A stretch of 64,000 nt of DNA, taken from JAJEAD01 sp965221555. GTDB taxonomy: Bacteria > Pseudomonadota > Gammaproteobacteria > HK1. Of the stretch, positions 25,847 through 35,231 are shown in pieces. Position 1 is the stretch's first letter. Each line of letters begins with the position of its first letter. The position numbers were made by a program, and so were the translations under genes. The stretch is taken from assembly GCA_965221555.1 (NCBI GenBank), contig OZ244895.1:1364001-1428000 (forward strand), read 5' to 3'. The notes beneath the pieces were generated by a model. That model saw only the letters and a list, made by a program, of their open reading frames with translations. It made no database searches and was not told where the DNA came from.

Positions 25847-26875
25847 TCACCCTGCCGCCACCCCCTTCCAGAGGCCGGAGTCCGCATCCCAGACCAAACG
25901 CTGGCCGACAGCGTTCAACCTGTCGACCGCGTGTACAAACATCTCAACTGCCCTAGCGTCGTCGTATTCGGACGACAGGATGCTGCCCGGCGTTCTCCCC
26001 GCCTTGAGCTCTCGGACTTGTTCCTCGAGCCAGCCGACACACAGGGTACTGTCGATCCGGCCCAGTTGCCGTATGTCATTCTTCCAACAGAAAAAGAGAT
26101 CCCTGATACTGCCGTTTCCGTCGGGGAATAACACTCCGTCTTCATCGGCCAACAGGCGAGTGATCCCCGACAAGAAGTTTTCAAACTTATTTACTCGCTG
26201 CCATTCTTCGAGTAATTGGCATGGTGTCTCTTCAGGTGGACTTCGGTGCCAAAGAAAATCGAACCTGTAGTAGAACAATCTGCATAGTCGGGCGTTCAGA
26301 GATTCGCTTTCCCGCCTGGGGTTGGGTTCTGATTCACATCCAGGTTTGGGTGCTGGGCCGTATATCTCATAGTTGTTCCAGCACAGTCGAGCGAGTTCAT
26401 AAAGGGTTTCGAGGTTGATCTGTGGGACCGATATCAGCTCGGAAAGGAAGAATCGCCATCGTACCGAACCCACCTGGTTGCCATCCGAAGGGTCATCGAG
26501 ATAGCCAAGATACTTCTCAAGATAGTAGTTCAAACAAGTATTCCCCGGTTCCTTCTGTGTGAGAGTCTGCAAACTCGAAAAGTCCCTGTAACCGGCATCC
26601 AAGGCGTTGTGTACGTCGGGATTGGCGTCCTTGATCATGTTGAAGCAGTCTTTCAGCTTATGGTGATTGGGCCGGTTTTTTTCGTCTACAAACTTCTTTA
26701 ACACCTGTTCCACGAAATTGTATAGGCCGATGATCAGGAGCCAGTTGGAGGCGTCGAGATAATCGGCATCCAATTCCTGTTGCTCTCGTTGAACCATTGC
26801 GTTGTTGAAATACAGGCGCCGCAACGTGGCGAAGGTTCCGCGCATTCGCGATTTTATTCTTCGAGCCTCGTTCAT
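25847..26875 (-). CDS. Hypothetical protein, possibly HEPN-like
   Basis: A 342-residue, mostly alpha-helical, cytosolic-looking protein with visibly lower GC and more AT-rich codons than the metabolic genes. The N-terminal third has ASNWLLIIGLYNFVEQVLKK then HHKLKDCFNMIKDA, a pattern resembling HEPN-type helical bundles, and R204-x5-H210 (YRFDFLWH) fits the Rx4-6H motif of HEPN ribonucleases. Both similarities are weak. The ATG at 26875 overlaps the TGA of the upstream gene by four bases, so the two are coupled. It lies in the same island as the NYN-NACHT module. A defence or toxin role is a guess. Confidence 0.6.
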   Translation of the reverse strand: MNEARRIKSRMRGTFATLRRLYFNNAMVQREQQELDADYLDASNWLLIIGLYNFVEQVLKKFVDEKNRPNHHKLKDCFNMIKDANPDVHNALDAGYRDFSSLQTLTQKEPGNTCLNYYLEKYLGYLDDPSDGNQVGSVRWRFFLSELISVPQINLETLYELARLCWNNYEIYGPAPKPGCESEPNPRRESESLNARLCRLFYYRFDFLWHRSPPEETPCQLLEEWQRVNKFENFLSGITRLLADEDGVLFPDGNGSIRDLFFCWKNDIRQLGRIDSTLCVGWLEEQVRELKAGRTPGSILSSEYDDARAVEMFVHAVDRLNAVGQRLVWDADSGLWKGVAAG

Positions 26876-27357
26876 GTCTCCCTCGGCACACCTTCCACCA
26901 CGTGCCGCTGAATGGCATCGGCCCACTCGGACATTTCCTGCTCGAAGGCGTTGCCGAAGGCCCTAACGAAGGCGTCCGCCTCGGGCGACAGGGAGGTCAT
27001 GCGATACCGCACGCAGGCCCGACTGCGGTCCTCCCCGTCGGGAGTCACACGTAGGTCCACCATGGTCGTGTGGTGATCCGGAACGACGTACACGTACGAA
27101 GCGAGGCCCGAGGTGGGTTCATACCTTGTCTGTACCCACGTTGCAGTCCCGGATTCCTCGCTGGTGGTCTGGAATACGAGACCCTCTCCCGCGCCGATCC
27201 CGAGCGGATGAACGTATTGCGGGTCCCACCCCGCCGCCCACGGCCGCTCGCCCTCTGGCGTGAAGAGGGGCACCGCCTTCGCAAAGGGCAGGGCCACCGC
27301 TACCTCACCTGCTCGGTCCACGTGGACTCGCTCCCCGGTATCTATCGTCATGGTCAC
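26872..27357 (-). CDS. SRPBCC-fold protein
   Basis: A 161-residue protein resembling START/SRPBCC ligand-binding folds: FTPEGERPWAAGWDPQYVHP near residue 33 and SYVYVVPDHHTTMVDLRVT in the middle are typical. Such proteins bind hydrophobic ligands or act as small enzymes. Its stop overlaps the start of the possibly HEPN-like gene, an unusual partnership. Its base composition is closer to the chromosome average than to its partner. Confidence 0.7.
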   Translation of the reverse strand: MTMTIDTGERVHVDRAGEVAVALPFAKAVPLFTPEGERPWAAGWDPQYVHPLGIGAGEGLVFQTTSEESGTATWVQTRYEPTSGLASYVYVVPDHHTTMVDLRVTPDGEDRSRACVRYRMTSLSPEADAFVRAFGNAFEQEMSEWADAIQRHVVEGVPRET

Positions 27358-27867
27358 TCCTTCATCCGATGCGGCATCTGGCTTGCGTGGTACTCGACGC
27401 GCCCCATCCGTACCTGCCTCCCTTCCGGACCATGGATCGCGGTTTCACGCGCTTGATTCCGGCTGCTCGGCAACGGGTTGCGTCGCGGAATGTTGCATCG
27501 GTGTCATCTCTGATCAACTTTGCACGCTTGGGGACTCGTATGCATTGCGAGGGCCACAGAGGATACTTTCCGGACTCAACGGACATCCTGCTTGCATGGA
27601 CGTACTCTCCCCTGCGGACAGGCCAGGCCAAGGTGCCGGGAGTGGCTAGGCGTCACCTGCGCCGTGAGTACTTGGGGAACCCGCGCCCCGGTTCCTGGTC
27701 AATATGGGCAGCCTTTGGGGAGTCTGCGACACGAGCCTCAGTACACGAGTCGGAAGGCAGCGTGGCGGTCCGTGTGAACCCAATCACCTCAGGGCGGGCA
27801 CAGACATCCCACTTGAAAACCCTTTATAAATGATTGGGAGTCCCAGTCCCTCCATGGGGAGGCCAAT
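27358..27867. other. 510-bp region without a recognised gene
   Basis: It contains the upstream region of the SRPBCC gene and of the CpxP-like gene. An AT-rich stretch ACTTGAAAACCCTTTATAAA near 27810 could hold a promoter for the latter, but the -35/-10 spacing is not convincing. Frames on both strands look non-coding. Confidence 0.45.
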
Positions 27868-28464
27868 ATGCCCCGCCCGCAGATGTGCCGTTTGCTATCC
27901 GCGTTCGCGCTCGCATGGGCTTGCGCGAGTCTCGCCGACGCCGGGCAGACCCACAAATCGCCCTATGCCGGCGAGCACACCCGCATCCTCAAGAGCCTCT
28001 CGGCGGACGATCTCGACGAACTCGCACGCGGCGGCGGCTGGGGCCTTGCCAAAGCGGCTGAACTCAACGGCATGCCCGGCCCCGGCCATCTGCTCGACAT
28101 GCGCGACGAGATTGCGCTGTCGGCAGAGCAGGTCGCGGCGATCACCTCGATCTTCGAGCGGATGCGGGCCGAGGCGATTGCCGGGGGCCGGCGTCTGGTC
28201 GAGGCCGAGCGCGCGCTGGACGAGGCCTTTTCGAGCAGGACGGTGACGGAGCGCGCGCTGCGAATCCTGCTCGCCGAGATCGGCGAGGCGCGCATGGCGC
28301 TGCGCTACACCCATCTGGCCGCGCATCTGGAGACGCTGCCCGTGCTGACTGAACTCCAGATCGCGCGCTACAACCGACTGCGCGGCTACGCCGACGACCC
28401 CTGTGCCAACCCACCCCAAGGCCACGACCCCACCATCTGGCGCAAGCACCACGGCTGCGAGTAA
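27868..28464 (+). CDS. Exported CpxP/Spy-like protein
   Basis: A 198-residue protein with a signal peptide (LLSAFALAWACASLADA, cut after ADA). The mature part is helical and contains LSAEQVAAITSIFERMRAEA, the LTxxQ-like segment of periplasmic CpxP/Spy/heavy-metal-resistance proteins, and an acidic helix that follows. It ends with a cysteine-containing tail (RKHHGCE). Such proteins act as periplasmic chaperones or metal sensors. It stands alone on the plus strand within the island; a relation to its neighbours is unclear. Confidence 0.65.
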   Translation: MPRPQMCRLLSAFALAWACASLADAGQTHKSPYAGEHTRILKSLSADDLDELARGGGWGLAKAAELNGMPGPGHLLDMRDEIALSAEQVAAITSIFERMRAEAIAGGRRLVEAERALDEAFSSRTVTERALRILLAEIGEARMALRYTHLAAHLETLPVLTELQIARYNRLRGYADDPCANPPQGHDPTIWRKHHGCE

Positions 28465-28642
28465 GTCGCCGTCGGATGCGGTTCTATCAAGGCACGAAGT
28501 AGCGGTTTCTACTCTCCGGCCCATCGGCCGCCGGTGGCGCCGCCCCGGCCGCGGCGAGGGTGCGGCACACCTTCTCCACCGCCCTGCGTCGTCTGGCCGA
28601 ATCGCGGCCCCTGAAGGTGTCGTTCAGCATCGCCGCGCTCAC

Positions 28643-30964
28643 TCACGTTTGGGATTGGGCACCATTACGCCGTAAATCGTCCCAAAGCCGCCGGATGCGA
28701 GGATCGATGTCCGTTTGCTCGGTTTCTCCGCGCATTAGCTGGGACTGAAGAACCTGCAGCCGGAGGAATTCCTTGTTCCGCCCCCCCGAGGAACCGGCGC
28801 TCTTTTCCACAGGCTTGATGATCTCGTGACCTTCCAGCAAGCCTCGAAGCTTCATCCACTCGGGTTGCCCGAAGATCGCCTTCGTCAGGTTCTCGTCGCT
28901 GGTGCAGATGGTGTTACGTTTTCCGTAGGCTCGCACGACTCGCTCAAGCAAACCCCGCATTTTTTCTGGAACGGCTCGGCGTTCCGGCTGAGACAGTTGG
29001 GGGATCGGCGCTCCGCAACGCCGAAGTATCTCCTCGATTTCGACGGGGTCATAGACTTCCTCTAATCTCTCCTTGCTCCAGAGTTTGAGCCCAATCACCT
29101 GCGACGTCTGTAAACCCTTTATCTCCAATCGAGTCGTGTCGGGCGAAAGACGTGGTTCGACAAGCACCAGATCTGAACTCCGGCAGTCGAGTAGCTTTGT
29201 TTGGCTGAGGTTGGTGCGCTGGACACGTACATCATCCAGAAAACACCCTTCCATTGTCACCCCGGCAAGATTACTACCGGGAAACGACAAAGCCCGAATA
29301 CGACGGCTTTCGACCGCTCCCGAATTCTTCGAAAAGGCTCGAAGCACCGCCATGGCGATGAGACCTCCGTTCTCCCGGACTTGTGTGGTTCTTCGCCACT
29401 TTGTGCTTGCAGCGCCGGATAGCCGGTCCAGGACCGCTTGCAAGCGCTCCCCGGATGCAAGTTGTCCTGATCGCTGCAACTGGGACGACAGGTGTTCTGC
29501 GACCTCTTCCGGTAGCGAGGAGCGGCTTAGAATGAGCCGCATGTCGGAGTCCCCCGAGAGATATCGGTTTATCGCTTTGGCGAGGAAGTAAAAAAAGAAG
29601 ACCTCGTGCTCGAAGGCAATGCTTCCCTGGCGATCACCGCCCGTCGCCAAGGACGCAGTCGTTGGCATTCTCTCGGTGACAATGCTCTGAACCGACTCGG
29701 AGAGATCCGAACCAGCCAGTGTTATCTCTGCTACCTCGCGGACCGAATGGTAGTCGAGCTCTCGAGTCTCCTGGTTCCACATCTCCTCTGCCAACTCGCC
29801 AAGCAGCCGCTCGAGTTGGTCTATCTCAAGGAGAGGTACCTGCTGCCGATCGAGCAGTTTCCCCCTTTGCTCACGTCGCAGAAATCCGTGAACCAACTCG
29901 TCCAGCAGATGGTCTCCACCGGAGAACTCGGGATCGGCAAGCAACAGGTCCACCGTTTTGGCAAAGAACCAGGGCTTTGAGGCAAGCTGGGACTCGTCAT
30001 GTTTAAACGCACCTCTTGTTCGTGTACGAAGCTTGGCGATGTCCGATTCGGAAAGACCGCGAGCGGTGCCGATCTTGGTTAGATACTTACTTTGGTCATC
30101 TTCGTCCCAACCAAGAAGTGTTACCGGCTTGCAGGTCCACATTGCCTCCCCCGAGGTGGACGCGCCGTTTGCCCGTTCGAGGAATTCCTCTTCGTAGTAC
30201 ACGGAGCGGGCGGACGCGAGCAGCTGTCCCTCGCCCTCCATACGCTCCAGAAATGATCCGAGGGAGCTGAACGCGTCATCGTAACCGCTCACCCCGAGAA
30301 GTTCGTCGAACCCGTCGATGACCGGCACTAGCAGACCGAGGCGAGACAAGGTGGCGACGGAGTGATAAGTCAGACTGACCCGAAGGTCCTGAAGCTCCGT
30401 CGCAAGGGCTTCGTTCAGTCGCGCCAGCGCCCGGCCCTGTGCGTTCACGTATAGAAGGAGCTTCCGGGTGCGTCCATCGAGGTAGGCCTTCGCCCGCCGG
30501 CGAACGAGTTCCCGCAGCACCAGGGTTTTACCGGCTCCTGCTTCGCCGGTCAGCATGATGACCCGGGTTGCGTCGAGATCGTCTTCATCGAGGAGTGAAT
30601 CGAGTATCTCGATGGCCGGCTGGGGTCTTGCGTTGTCTTCGTCGGGGCAGTTGGCCTGGAGTGGGATATACAGATCGCTCCTGATGGAACGAGAGATCAT
30701 GTGCGCTACCTGCCGAAGGTCCGCCATCTCCGGTCCGGCAAGGTAGGCACGGAAGGTCTCGCGGTTCGGACCCACGGTCAACGTGCCGTCCCGGGAGATG
30801 GCGAACTCGGCCTCACGTTCCCGGCCCCGAACCGCCCACTCGACATGAAATCGACGACCGCTTGCGACGACGACCTTCACAAGCTCACCGGAATCCGAGA
30901 AGGGAACGATCGTCTGTCGAACCGTCTCTTGCCAATACTCCAGCAACTGGTTTTGTTTGGCCAT
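28643..30964 (-). CDS. NACHT-type (STAND) NTPase, candidate antiphage defence protein
   Basis: A 773-residue protein. Residues 1-120 form an unassigned N-terminal domain. The NTPase core has Walker A GEAGAGKT (140-147), Walker B VPVIDGFDELLG (213-224) with the acidic pair usual for NACHT, and a sensor-like LLASARSVYY (248-257). FEHEVFFFYFLAKAI (451-465) matches the helical domain of NACHT proteins. Residues 557-605 show pentapeptide-like spacing (FPGSNLAGVTMEGCFLDDVR), and a C-terminal helical region of about 160 residues follows. STAND ATPases sense a trigger, oligomerise and activate an effector. The NYN nuclease gene lies 3 bp upstream, so it is the likely effector. Composition is below the chromosome GC level. 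Confidence 0.8.
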   Translation of the reverse strand: MAKQNQLLEYWQETVRQTIVPFSDSGELVKVVVASGRRFHVEWAVRGREREAEFAISRDGTLTVGPNRETFRAYLAGPEMADLRQVAHMISRSIRSDLYIPLQANCPDEDNARPQPAIEILDSLLDEDDLDATRVIMLTGEAGAGKTLVLRELVRRRAKAYLDGRTRKLLLYVNAQGRALARLNEALATELQDLRVSLTYHSVATLSRLGLLVPVIDGFDELLGVSGYDDAFSSLGSFLERMEGEGQLLASARSVYYEEEFLERANGASTSGEAMWTCKPVTLLGWDEDDQSKYLTKIGTARGLSESDIAKLRTRTRGAFKHDESQLASKPWFFAKTVDLLLADPEFSGGDHLLDELVHGFLRREQRGKLLDRQQVPLLEIDQLERLLGELAEEMWNQETRELDYHSVREVAEITLAGSDLSESVQSIVTERMPTTASLATGGDRQGSIAFEHEVFFFYFLAKAINRYLSGDSDMRLILSRSSLPEEVAEHLSSQLQRSGQLASGERLQAVLDRLSGAASTKWRRTTQVRENGGLIAMAVLRAFSKNSGAVESRRIRALSFPGSNLAGVTMEGCFLDDVRVQRTNLSQTKLLDCRSSDLVLVEPRLSPDTTRLEIKGLQTSQVIGLKLWSKERLEEVYDPVEIEEILRRCGAPIPQLSQPERRAVPEKMRGLLERVVRAYGKRNTICTSDENLTKAIFGQPEWMKLRGLLEGHEIIKPVEKSAGSSGGRNKEFLRLQVLQSQLMRGETEQTDIDPRIRRLWDDLRRNGAQSQT

Positions 30965-30967
30965 CGG

Positions 30968-31540
30968 TCAATCCTCGATGACGTGGATACGAAGCCCCCG
31001 TCGGGACAGTACTTGGTCGTTTGGGCCGGTTCCGGGACGGCGGCTACGCCGCAGCAGGACGACGCTTCGGTTTTGGACGTGAGCCATCAGGGTAGCGGGA
31101 ACCACGTCATCGTCGTCGGAAACGACACCAATGCAGACGAACGGCTCGGATGCCACGAACACCGCGTCGCAGCCGAGCATTCCGTCCACCATCTTTTGAC
31201 GCCTCCTTTTTGGAAGAAGACGAACAGTACCCCGAAGGCCAACGTGCGGAAGGACCAACATCGAAGTTGCAAGCGATGGTCGAACGATAATGCCGCCATA
31301 CCGGCCCTGAAGTTCCGGAAGCACTTGCAGCAACAAAGAGGCTTGCGCACTCGGAGCACCGTACTCGTCTATCCAGCCGCCATAGAGACGGACGTCGAGT
31401 TCCCGTAGATCGGGGAACAGAGTACGAAACTCGACAGACAGGGTCGCAATGAGCCTGGCCGCATTGAATTCGACTTGAGCCCTGATGCCGGAATCGCGCG
31501 GTATCAAGTTGTCAAAGTCCACAAGTGCCAGGCCCTGCAC
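30968..31540 (-). CDS. NYN/PIN-like nuclease, partner of the NACHT NTPase
   Basis: A 190-residue protein with the NYN (PIN-like) arrangement: VDFDNL (D8, D10) at the N-terminus, RLYGGWID in the second strand, QKMVDGMLGCDAVFV (D119, D125) and GVVSDDDDVVP (D142-D145). These acidic residues form the metal site of NYN ribonucleases. The start is a GTG at 31540. The gene is three bases upstream of the NACHT gene on the same strand and certainly cotranscribed. I infer an RNA- or tRNA-cutting effector controlled by the NTPase; no antitoxin or methyltransferase is nearby. Confidence 0.75.
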   Translation of the reverse strand: MQGLALVDFDNLIPRDSGIRAQVEFNAARLIATLSVEFRTLFPDLRELDVRLYGGWIDEYGAPSAQASLLLQVLPELQGRYGGIIVRPSLATSMLVLPHVGLRGTVRLLPKRRRQKMVDGMLGCDAVFVASEPFVCIGVVSDDDDVVPATLMAHVQNRSVVLLRRSRRPGTGPNDQVLSRRGLRIHVIED

Positions 31541-32197
31541 GGGATCAATTGCTCATCGACAGATCACGGGCGGGCGTGATGCCCGCCCGAGCGGTGCGCA
31601 GGACTAGCGTCACCACGAATACTCGGCCGCGTGGTGGATGAAGAGGTACGTCTTTCAATCGTTGAACTCGTTACGTGGTCTTCCTGGGTCCGGGCGGTTC
31701 AGGCGCGGCACATATCGGCGGACGCAGAATTTGTCAGCGGTAACACGGCGACCTTGGGCTGCTGGCCCGACTGGAGGCGCCTCGCTCATGCCGCAATCCA
31801 GGTAGGCGCCGGACACCCTCCGTACCCACACGGCACGTCCTGTGCGGAAGGATTGTGACTTGGCTGAGTTCTTGCGCCAAGGCTCGGATGGTAGCGATGC
31901 GAGGCGCCGGTTGGAGGCCTCGGAGCGCGTGGCTCGCAGAGGATGCCACCCCTTGGCGCCTGAAGTCCACTTCCGGCTCTCCGATGCACGTCTCCAGGTT
32001 CGCGCAAACCACGCTGACGGCGGCGTGGCGCCCTCGCGACGCGCATCGGAGATACGTCGCGGCTGTCGGTGAGCAAGGAGTACTCTTGCGCCACCGACCC
32101 GGACACTGGAATCGCGTCGCGTGAAAGCCCATGCTATCGGGTCCGGAGAATCAGACCAAAGCGCCGCCTCGGGAGCGGCCGAAGGAAAGACAACACC
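31541..32197. other. 657-bp region without a recognised gene (right edge of accessory island)
   Basis: Holds a perfect hairpin CGGGCGGGC-GTGAT-GCCCGCCCG (31567-31589) just upstream of the NYN gene, possibly a terminator for transcription entering the island from the right or a control element. The remaining sequence has frames on both strands without recognisable domains. It ends with the upstream region of xsc. Confidence 0.5.
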
Positions 32198-33961
32198 ATG
32201 CAGATGACCTCTCAGGAAGCCTTTGTCGAGACCCTGCGCGTGCAAGGAGTGGAGCTCGCCTTCGGGATCGTGGGTTCCGCCTACATGCCGGGCCTCGACG
32301 TGTTCGAGCGCGCCGGAATCCGCTTCGTGGACGTGGCCCACGAGCAGGGTGCGGTCCACATGGCGGACGGCTATACGCGCGCTGGCGGCGGGATCGCGGT
32401 GTGCATCGCGCAGAACGGACCGGGCATCACCAACTTCGTGACCGCGGTCGCCGCCGCCTACTGGAACCACACTCCGATGGTGGTGATCACGCCGGAGACC
32501 GGCGCCAACACCCAGGGGCTCGGTGGTTTCCAGGAGACGCGCCAGCTTCCCTGCTTCGAGGAGATCACCTGTCACCAGGAGACTCTCACCCATCCGACGC
32601 GTATCTCGGAAGCACTGAGCCGCTGCTTTCAGCGCGCCCGCCAGCACGGCGCGCCGGTGCAGTTCAACCTCCCGCGGGACATGCTATGCCAGGTGATCGA
32701 CGTCGAGGTTCCCGACCCCATGTTGCCGGGACGCCAGTTGGGCGACGAGTCGCAGGTGGAAGCGGCGGCGCGCCTGCTGAGTGGGGCGTCCTTCCCGGTG
32801 ATCGTTGCCGGGGCCGGGGTGGTCCTCAGCGATGCGCTCGGAGAGTGCGGGAAGCTCGCCGAGCGTCTCGGCGCTCCGGTCGCCAACAGCTACCTGCACA
32901 ATGACAGCTTCCCGGCCAGCCATCCGCTGGCGGTGGGACCGCTCGGCTACCAGGGCTGGGAGCCGGCGATGCACATGGTGAAGAAGGCCGACGTGATCCT
33001 CGCGCTCGGTACCCGACTCAACCCCTTCAGCACTTTGCCCCAGCACAACATCGATTACTGGACCGGTCAGGCGAAGATCGTGCAGGTGGACTCGAACCCC
33101 GACATGCTGGGGCTCGCCAAGCGCATCGACATCGGCATCTGCGGAGATGCCCGCGCGGTCGCCCGGCAGCTTATCGATGCCCTGGATGGCCATTCCTGCG
33201 GCAAGGCGGGCGAGGCGCGCAAGGCGGAGATCGCCACCGCGAAGTCGGCCTGGCGGCAAAAACTCGCGGGCTGGGACCACGAGGAGGACGATCCGGGCAG
33301 CACCTGGAACGAACGCGCCCGACGCGACGAGCCGGACAAGCTGGCGCCGCGCCAGGTGCTGCGGGCGATCCAGGACGGACTGCCGCCCGATGCGATGGTG
33401 TCGACCGATATCGGCAACATCTGCGCGATGGCCAACAGCTATCTCCAGTTCGAGGAGCCGCGCAGCTTCCTCGCCCCCGGCATGTTCGGCAACTGCGGCT
33501 ACGCCTTCCCCGCGATCATGGGGGCGAAGCTCGCCCGCCCCGAACGGCCGGCGGTGGCGCTCGTCGGCGACGGCGCCTTCGGCATCAGCCTGAACGAGCT
33601 GCCCACCTGCAATCGGATGGAGATCCCGGTGAGTATCGTGGTCTTCCGCAACGGCCAGTGGGGGGCGGAGAAGAAGAACGACATCCTGTGGTTCGACGAG
33701 CGTTTCGTCGGCACCGAGCTCGGCGACGACTTCAGCTACGCGGATGTCGCGAAGGCGTTCGGGCTCAAGGGCGAGCGGGTCTCTTCGATGGCGGACTTGA
33801 GCGACGCGATCGCCCGCGCCTGTGCCGCCCAGAAGGACGGCACCACCACTTTGGTGGAGGTGGTGGTGAACAAGGAGCTGGGCGCCCCCTTCCGTCGCGA
33901 CGCAATGCAGGACCAGCGTTGCCTTCTGCCGCGCTATCAGGATCTCACGGTAACGCGGTAG
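32198..33961 (+). CDS. xsc: Sulfoacetaldehyde acetyltransferase
   Basis: A 587-residue thiamine-diphosphate enzyme. It matches Xsc block by block as I know the family: AFGIVGSAYMPGLDVF, the catalytic Glu region AHEQGAVHMADGYTRA (E49), AQNGPGITNFVT, AAYWNHTPMVVITP, and near the end the TPP motif GDGAFGISLNELP, QWGAEKKN, LWFDERFVGTEL and ELGAPFRRDAM. It converts sulfoacetaldehyde and phosphate to acetyl phosphate and sulfite, the central step of taurine and related sulfonate breakdown. No pta or taurine gene is adjacent. The ATG at 32198 follows GAAGGAAAG. Acetolactate synthase is the wider family but the listed blocks favour Xsc strongly. Confidence 0.92.
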   Translation: MQMTSQEAFVETLRVQGVELAFGIVGSAYMPGLDVFERAGIRFVDVAHEQGAVHMADGYTRAGGGIAVCIAQNGPGITNFVTAVAAAYWNHTPMVVITPETGANTQGLGGFQETRQLPCFEEITCHQETLTHPTRISEALSRCFQRARQHGAPVQFNLPRDMLCQVIDVEVPDPMLPGRQLGDESQVEAAARLLSGASFPVIVAGAGVVLSDALGECGKLAERLGAPVANSYLHNDSFPASHPLAVGPLGYQGWEPAMHMVKKADVILALGTRLNPFSTLPQHNIDYWTGQAKIVQVDSNPDMLGLAKRIDIGICGDARAVARQLIDALDGHSCGKAGEARKAEIATAKSAWRQKLAGWDHEEDDPGSTWNERARRDEPDKLAPRQVLRAIQDGLPPDAMVSTDIGNICAMANSYLQFEEPRSFLAPGMFGNCGYAFPAIMGAKLARPERPAVALVGDGAFGISLNELPTCNRMEIPVSIVVFRNGQWGAEKKNDILWFDERFVGTELGDDFSYADVAKAFGLKGERVSSMADLSDAIARACAAQKDGTTTLVEVVVNKELGAPFRRDAMQDQRCLLPRYQDLTVTR

Positions 33962-34004
33962 AGCATCAAAACATCGGCGCGGCGGCGAGCCAGGAACTCC
34001 GGGG

Positions 34005-35231
34005 TCAAAGCGCCGTGCGGCGTGCGCGCGTCGCCTGCCGATAGGCGGCAAAGAGCGCGTAGAGCGCCGTCACGGCGAGCAGGGAAGCGGGATAGCCGGA
34101 CGGGCCGAAGCGATCCATGGCGGCCCCTACCAGGAATGGTCCCGCGAGTCCGCCCAGGCCGAAGAGCAGGGAGAACACCGCGTTGGCGGCCACCAGCTCC
34201 ACGTCGCGAAAGCGTTCACCGAGGAGGGTGAGGCCGACCGTGAAAGTGGCGCCCATGGCGCCGCCCCAGACGACCACCACGGCCCACAGTGCGAGGGCGG
34301 ACGGCGACCACCAGGGGCCGCTCGCGCCGTGAATCAGCCAGGGGAAGAGCGCAATCGCCACCACGGTCGTGGACACGCAGCCGGTGAGCAGCCAACCGCG
34401 ATCGATGCGGTCCGCGAGCCAGCCGGCCGGATACTGAAAGAAGATCGCGCCTACCGCCCCCACCCAGATCACGGCATAGCCGGTGGCGCGGTACTGTGCG
34501 CCGAGCACGTCCATCGTGTAGAGGTGCGCGAAGGACTGAATGCCGCCTTCGGCCACCCCGAACATGCCCGAGGAGAGCAGCACGGTGGGCGCGACGGCGA
34601 AGACCGCAAGCAGGCGCGCGAGCGGTGCGCGCGCCTCGCGCCCGACGCGGATGCGGACATCGATGAGCCGGGTAGGCAGCAGGAACAGGACCGCGACCGC
34701 GACCGCGCCGATTCCCGCAAGGAAGGGTCCGAAGGTGTTCGGGTCCATCTGCGATCCGAGGATCGGGCCCACTGCCCACCCCGTCATGCCCGCGGTGTTG
34801 TAGATCCCCATCCAGCGCCCGCGGACCCGGTTGTCCACGATCTGGTTGATCCAGGTGTCTCCGGCGGTGAAGAGCAGGGAGTTGCCGATGCCCAGCACGA
34901 AGCGGAACACGAACCACATCGAGTAATCCCGAATCGTCGGCAGCAGCGCGAGCATCGCGGCGACCAGAGCGAGTCCGAGCAGGGTGGCGCGGAAGAAGCC
35001 GAGCCGCGGGATCAGCCAGGTCGCGCTACTGGCCACGAAGATGATCCCGGCGAACTGGGCCGCCGCATTCAGGCCGATTGCCGTCTCGTCGTAGCCCGCA
35101 AGGCGCAGCGATTCCGCCAGGATGGGCCAGACCAGCGAGCTCGAGACGCATACGACGGAAAGCACCGCGACCAGGGCGAGCAGACACCGGCGCCGATCGC
35201 GCGCGCTCAGACCGGGATCGTGTGCCGCCAC
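34005..35231 (-). CDS. MFS transporter (YcaD-like)
   Basis: A 408-residue, roughly 12-helix major facilitator. The inter-helix loop VRGRWMGIYNTAGMTGWAVG and the second-half motif YPAGWLADRIDRGWLL are typical of the YcaD/MFS_1 group. The start is GTG at 35231. It converges on xsc, with 43 bp between the two stops, so it is not in the same operon. Substrate unknown; a sulfonate role is only suggested by position. Confidence 0.8.
   Translation of the reverse strand: MAAHDPGLSARDRRRCLLALVAVLSVVCVSSSLVWPILAESLRLAGYDETAIGLNAAAQFAGIIFVASSATWLIPRLGFFRATLLGLALVAAMLALLPTIRDYSMWFVFRFVLGIGNSLLFTAGDTWINQIVDNRVRGRWMGIYNTAGMTGWAVGPILGSQMDPNTFGPFLAGIGAVAVAVLFLLPTRLIDVRIRVGREARAPLARLLAVFAVAPTVLLSSGMFGVAEGGIQSFAHLYTMDVLGAQYRATGYAVIWVGAVGAIFFQYPAGWLADRIDRGWLLTGCVSTTVVAIALFPWLIHGASGPWWSPSALALWAVVVVWGGAMGATFTVGLTLLGERFRDVELVAANAVFSLLFGLGGLAGPFLVGAAMDRFGPSGYPASLLAVTALYALFAAYRQATRARRTAL

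Noticed and set aside
27369..27833. 154-codon plus-strand frame before the CpxP-like gene
   Set aside because: No ribosome site, no domain and uneven composition; listed as gene-free region instead.
31655..32647. 330-codon minus-strand frame
   Set aside because: It runs antisense into xsc and has no recognisable domain; I treat the region as non-coding.
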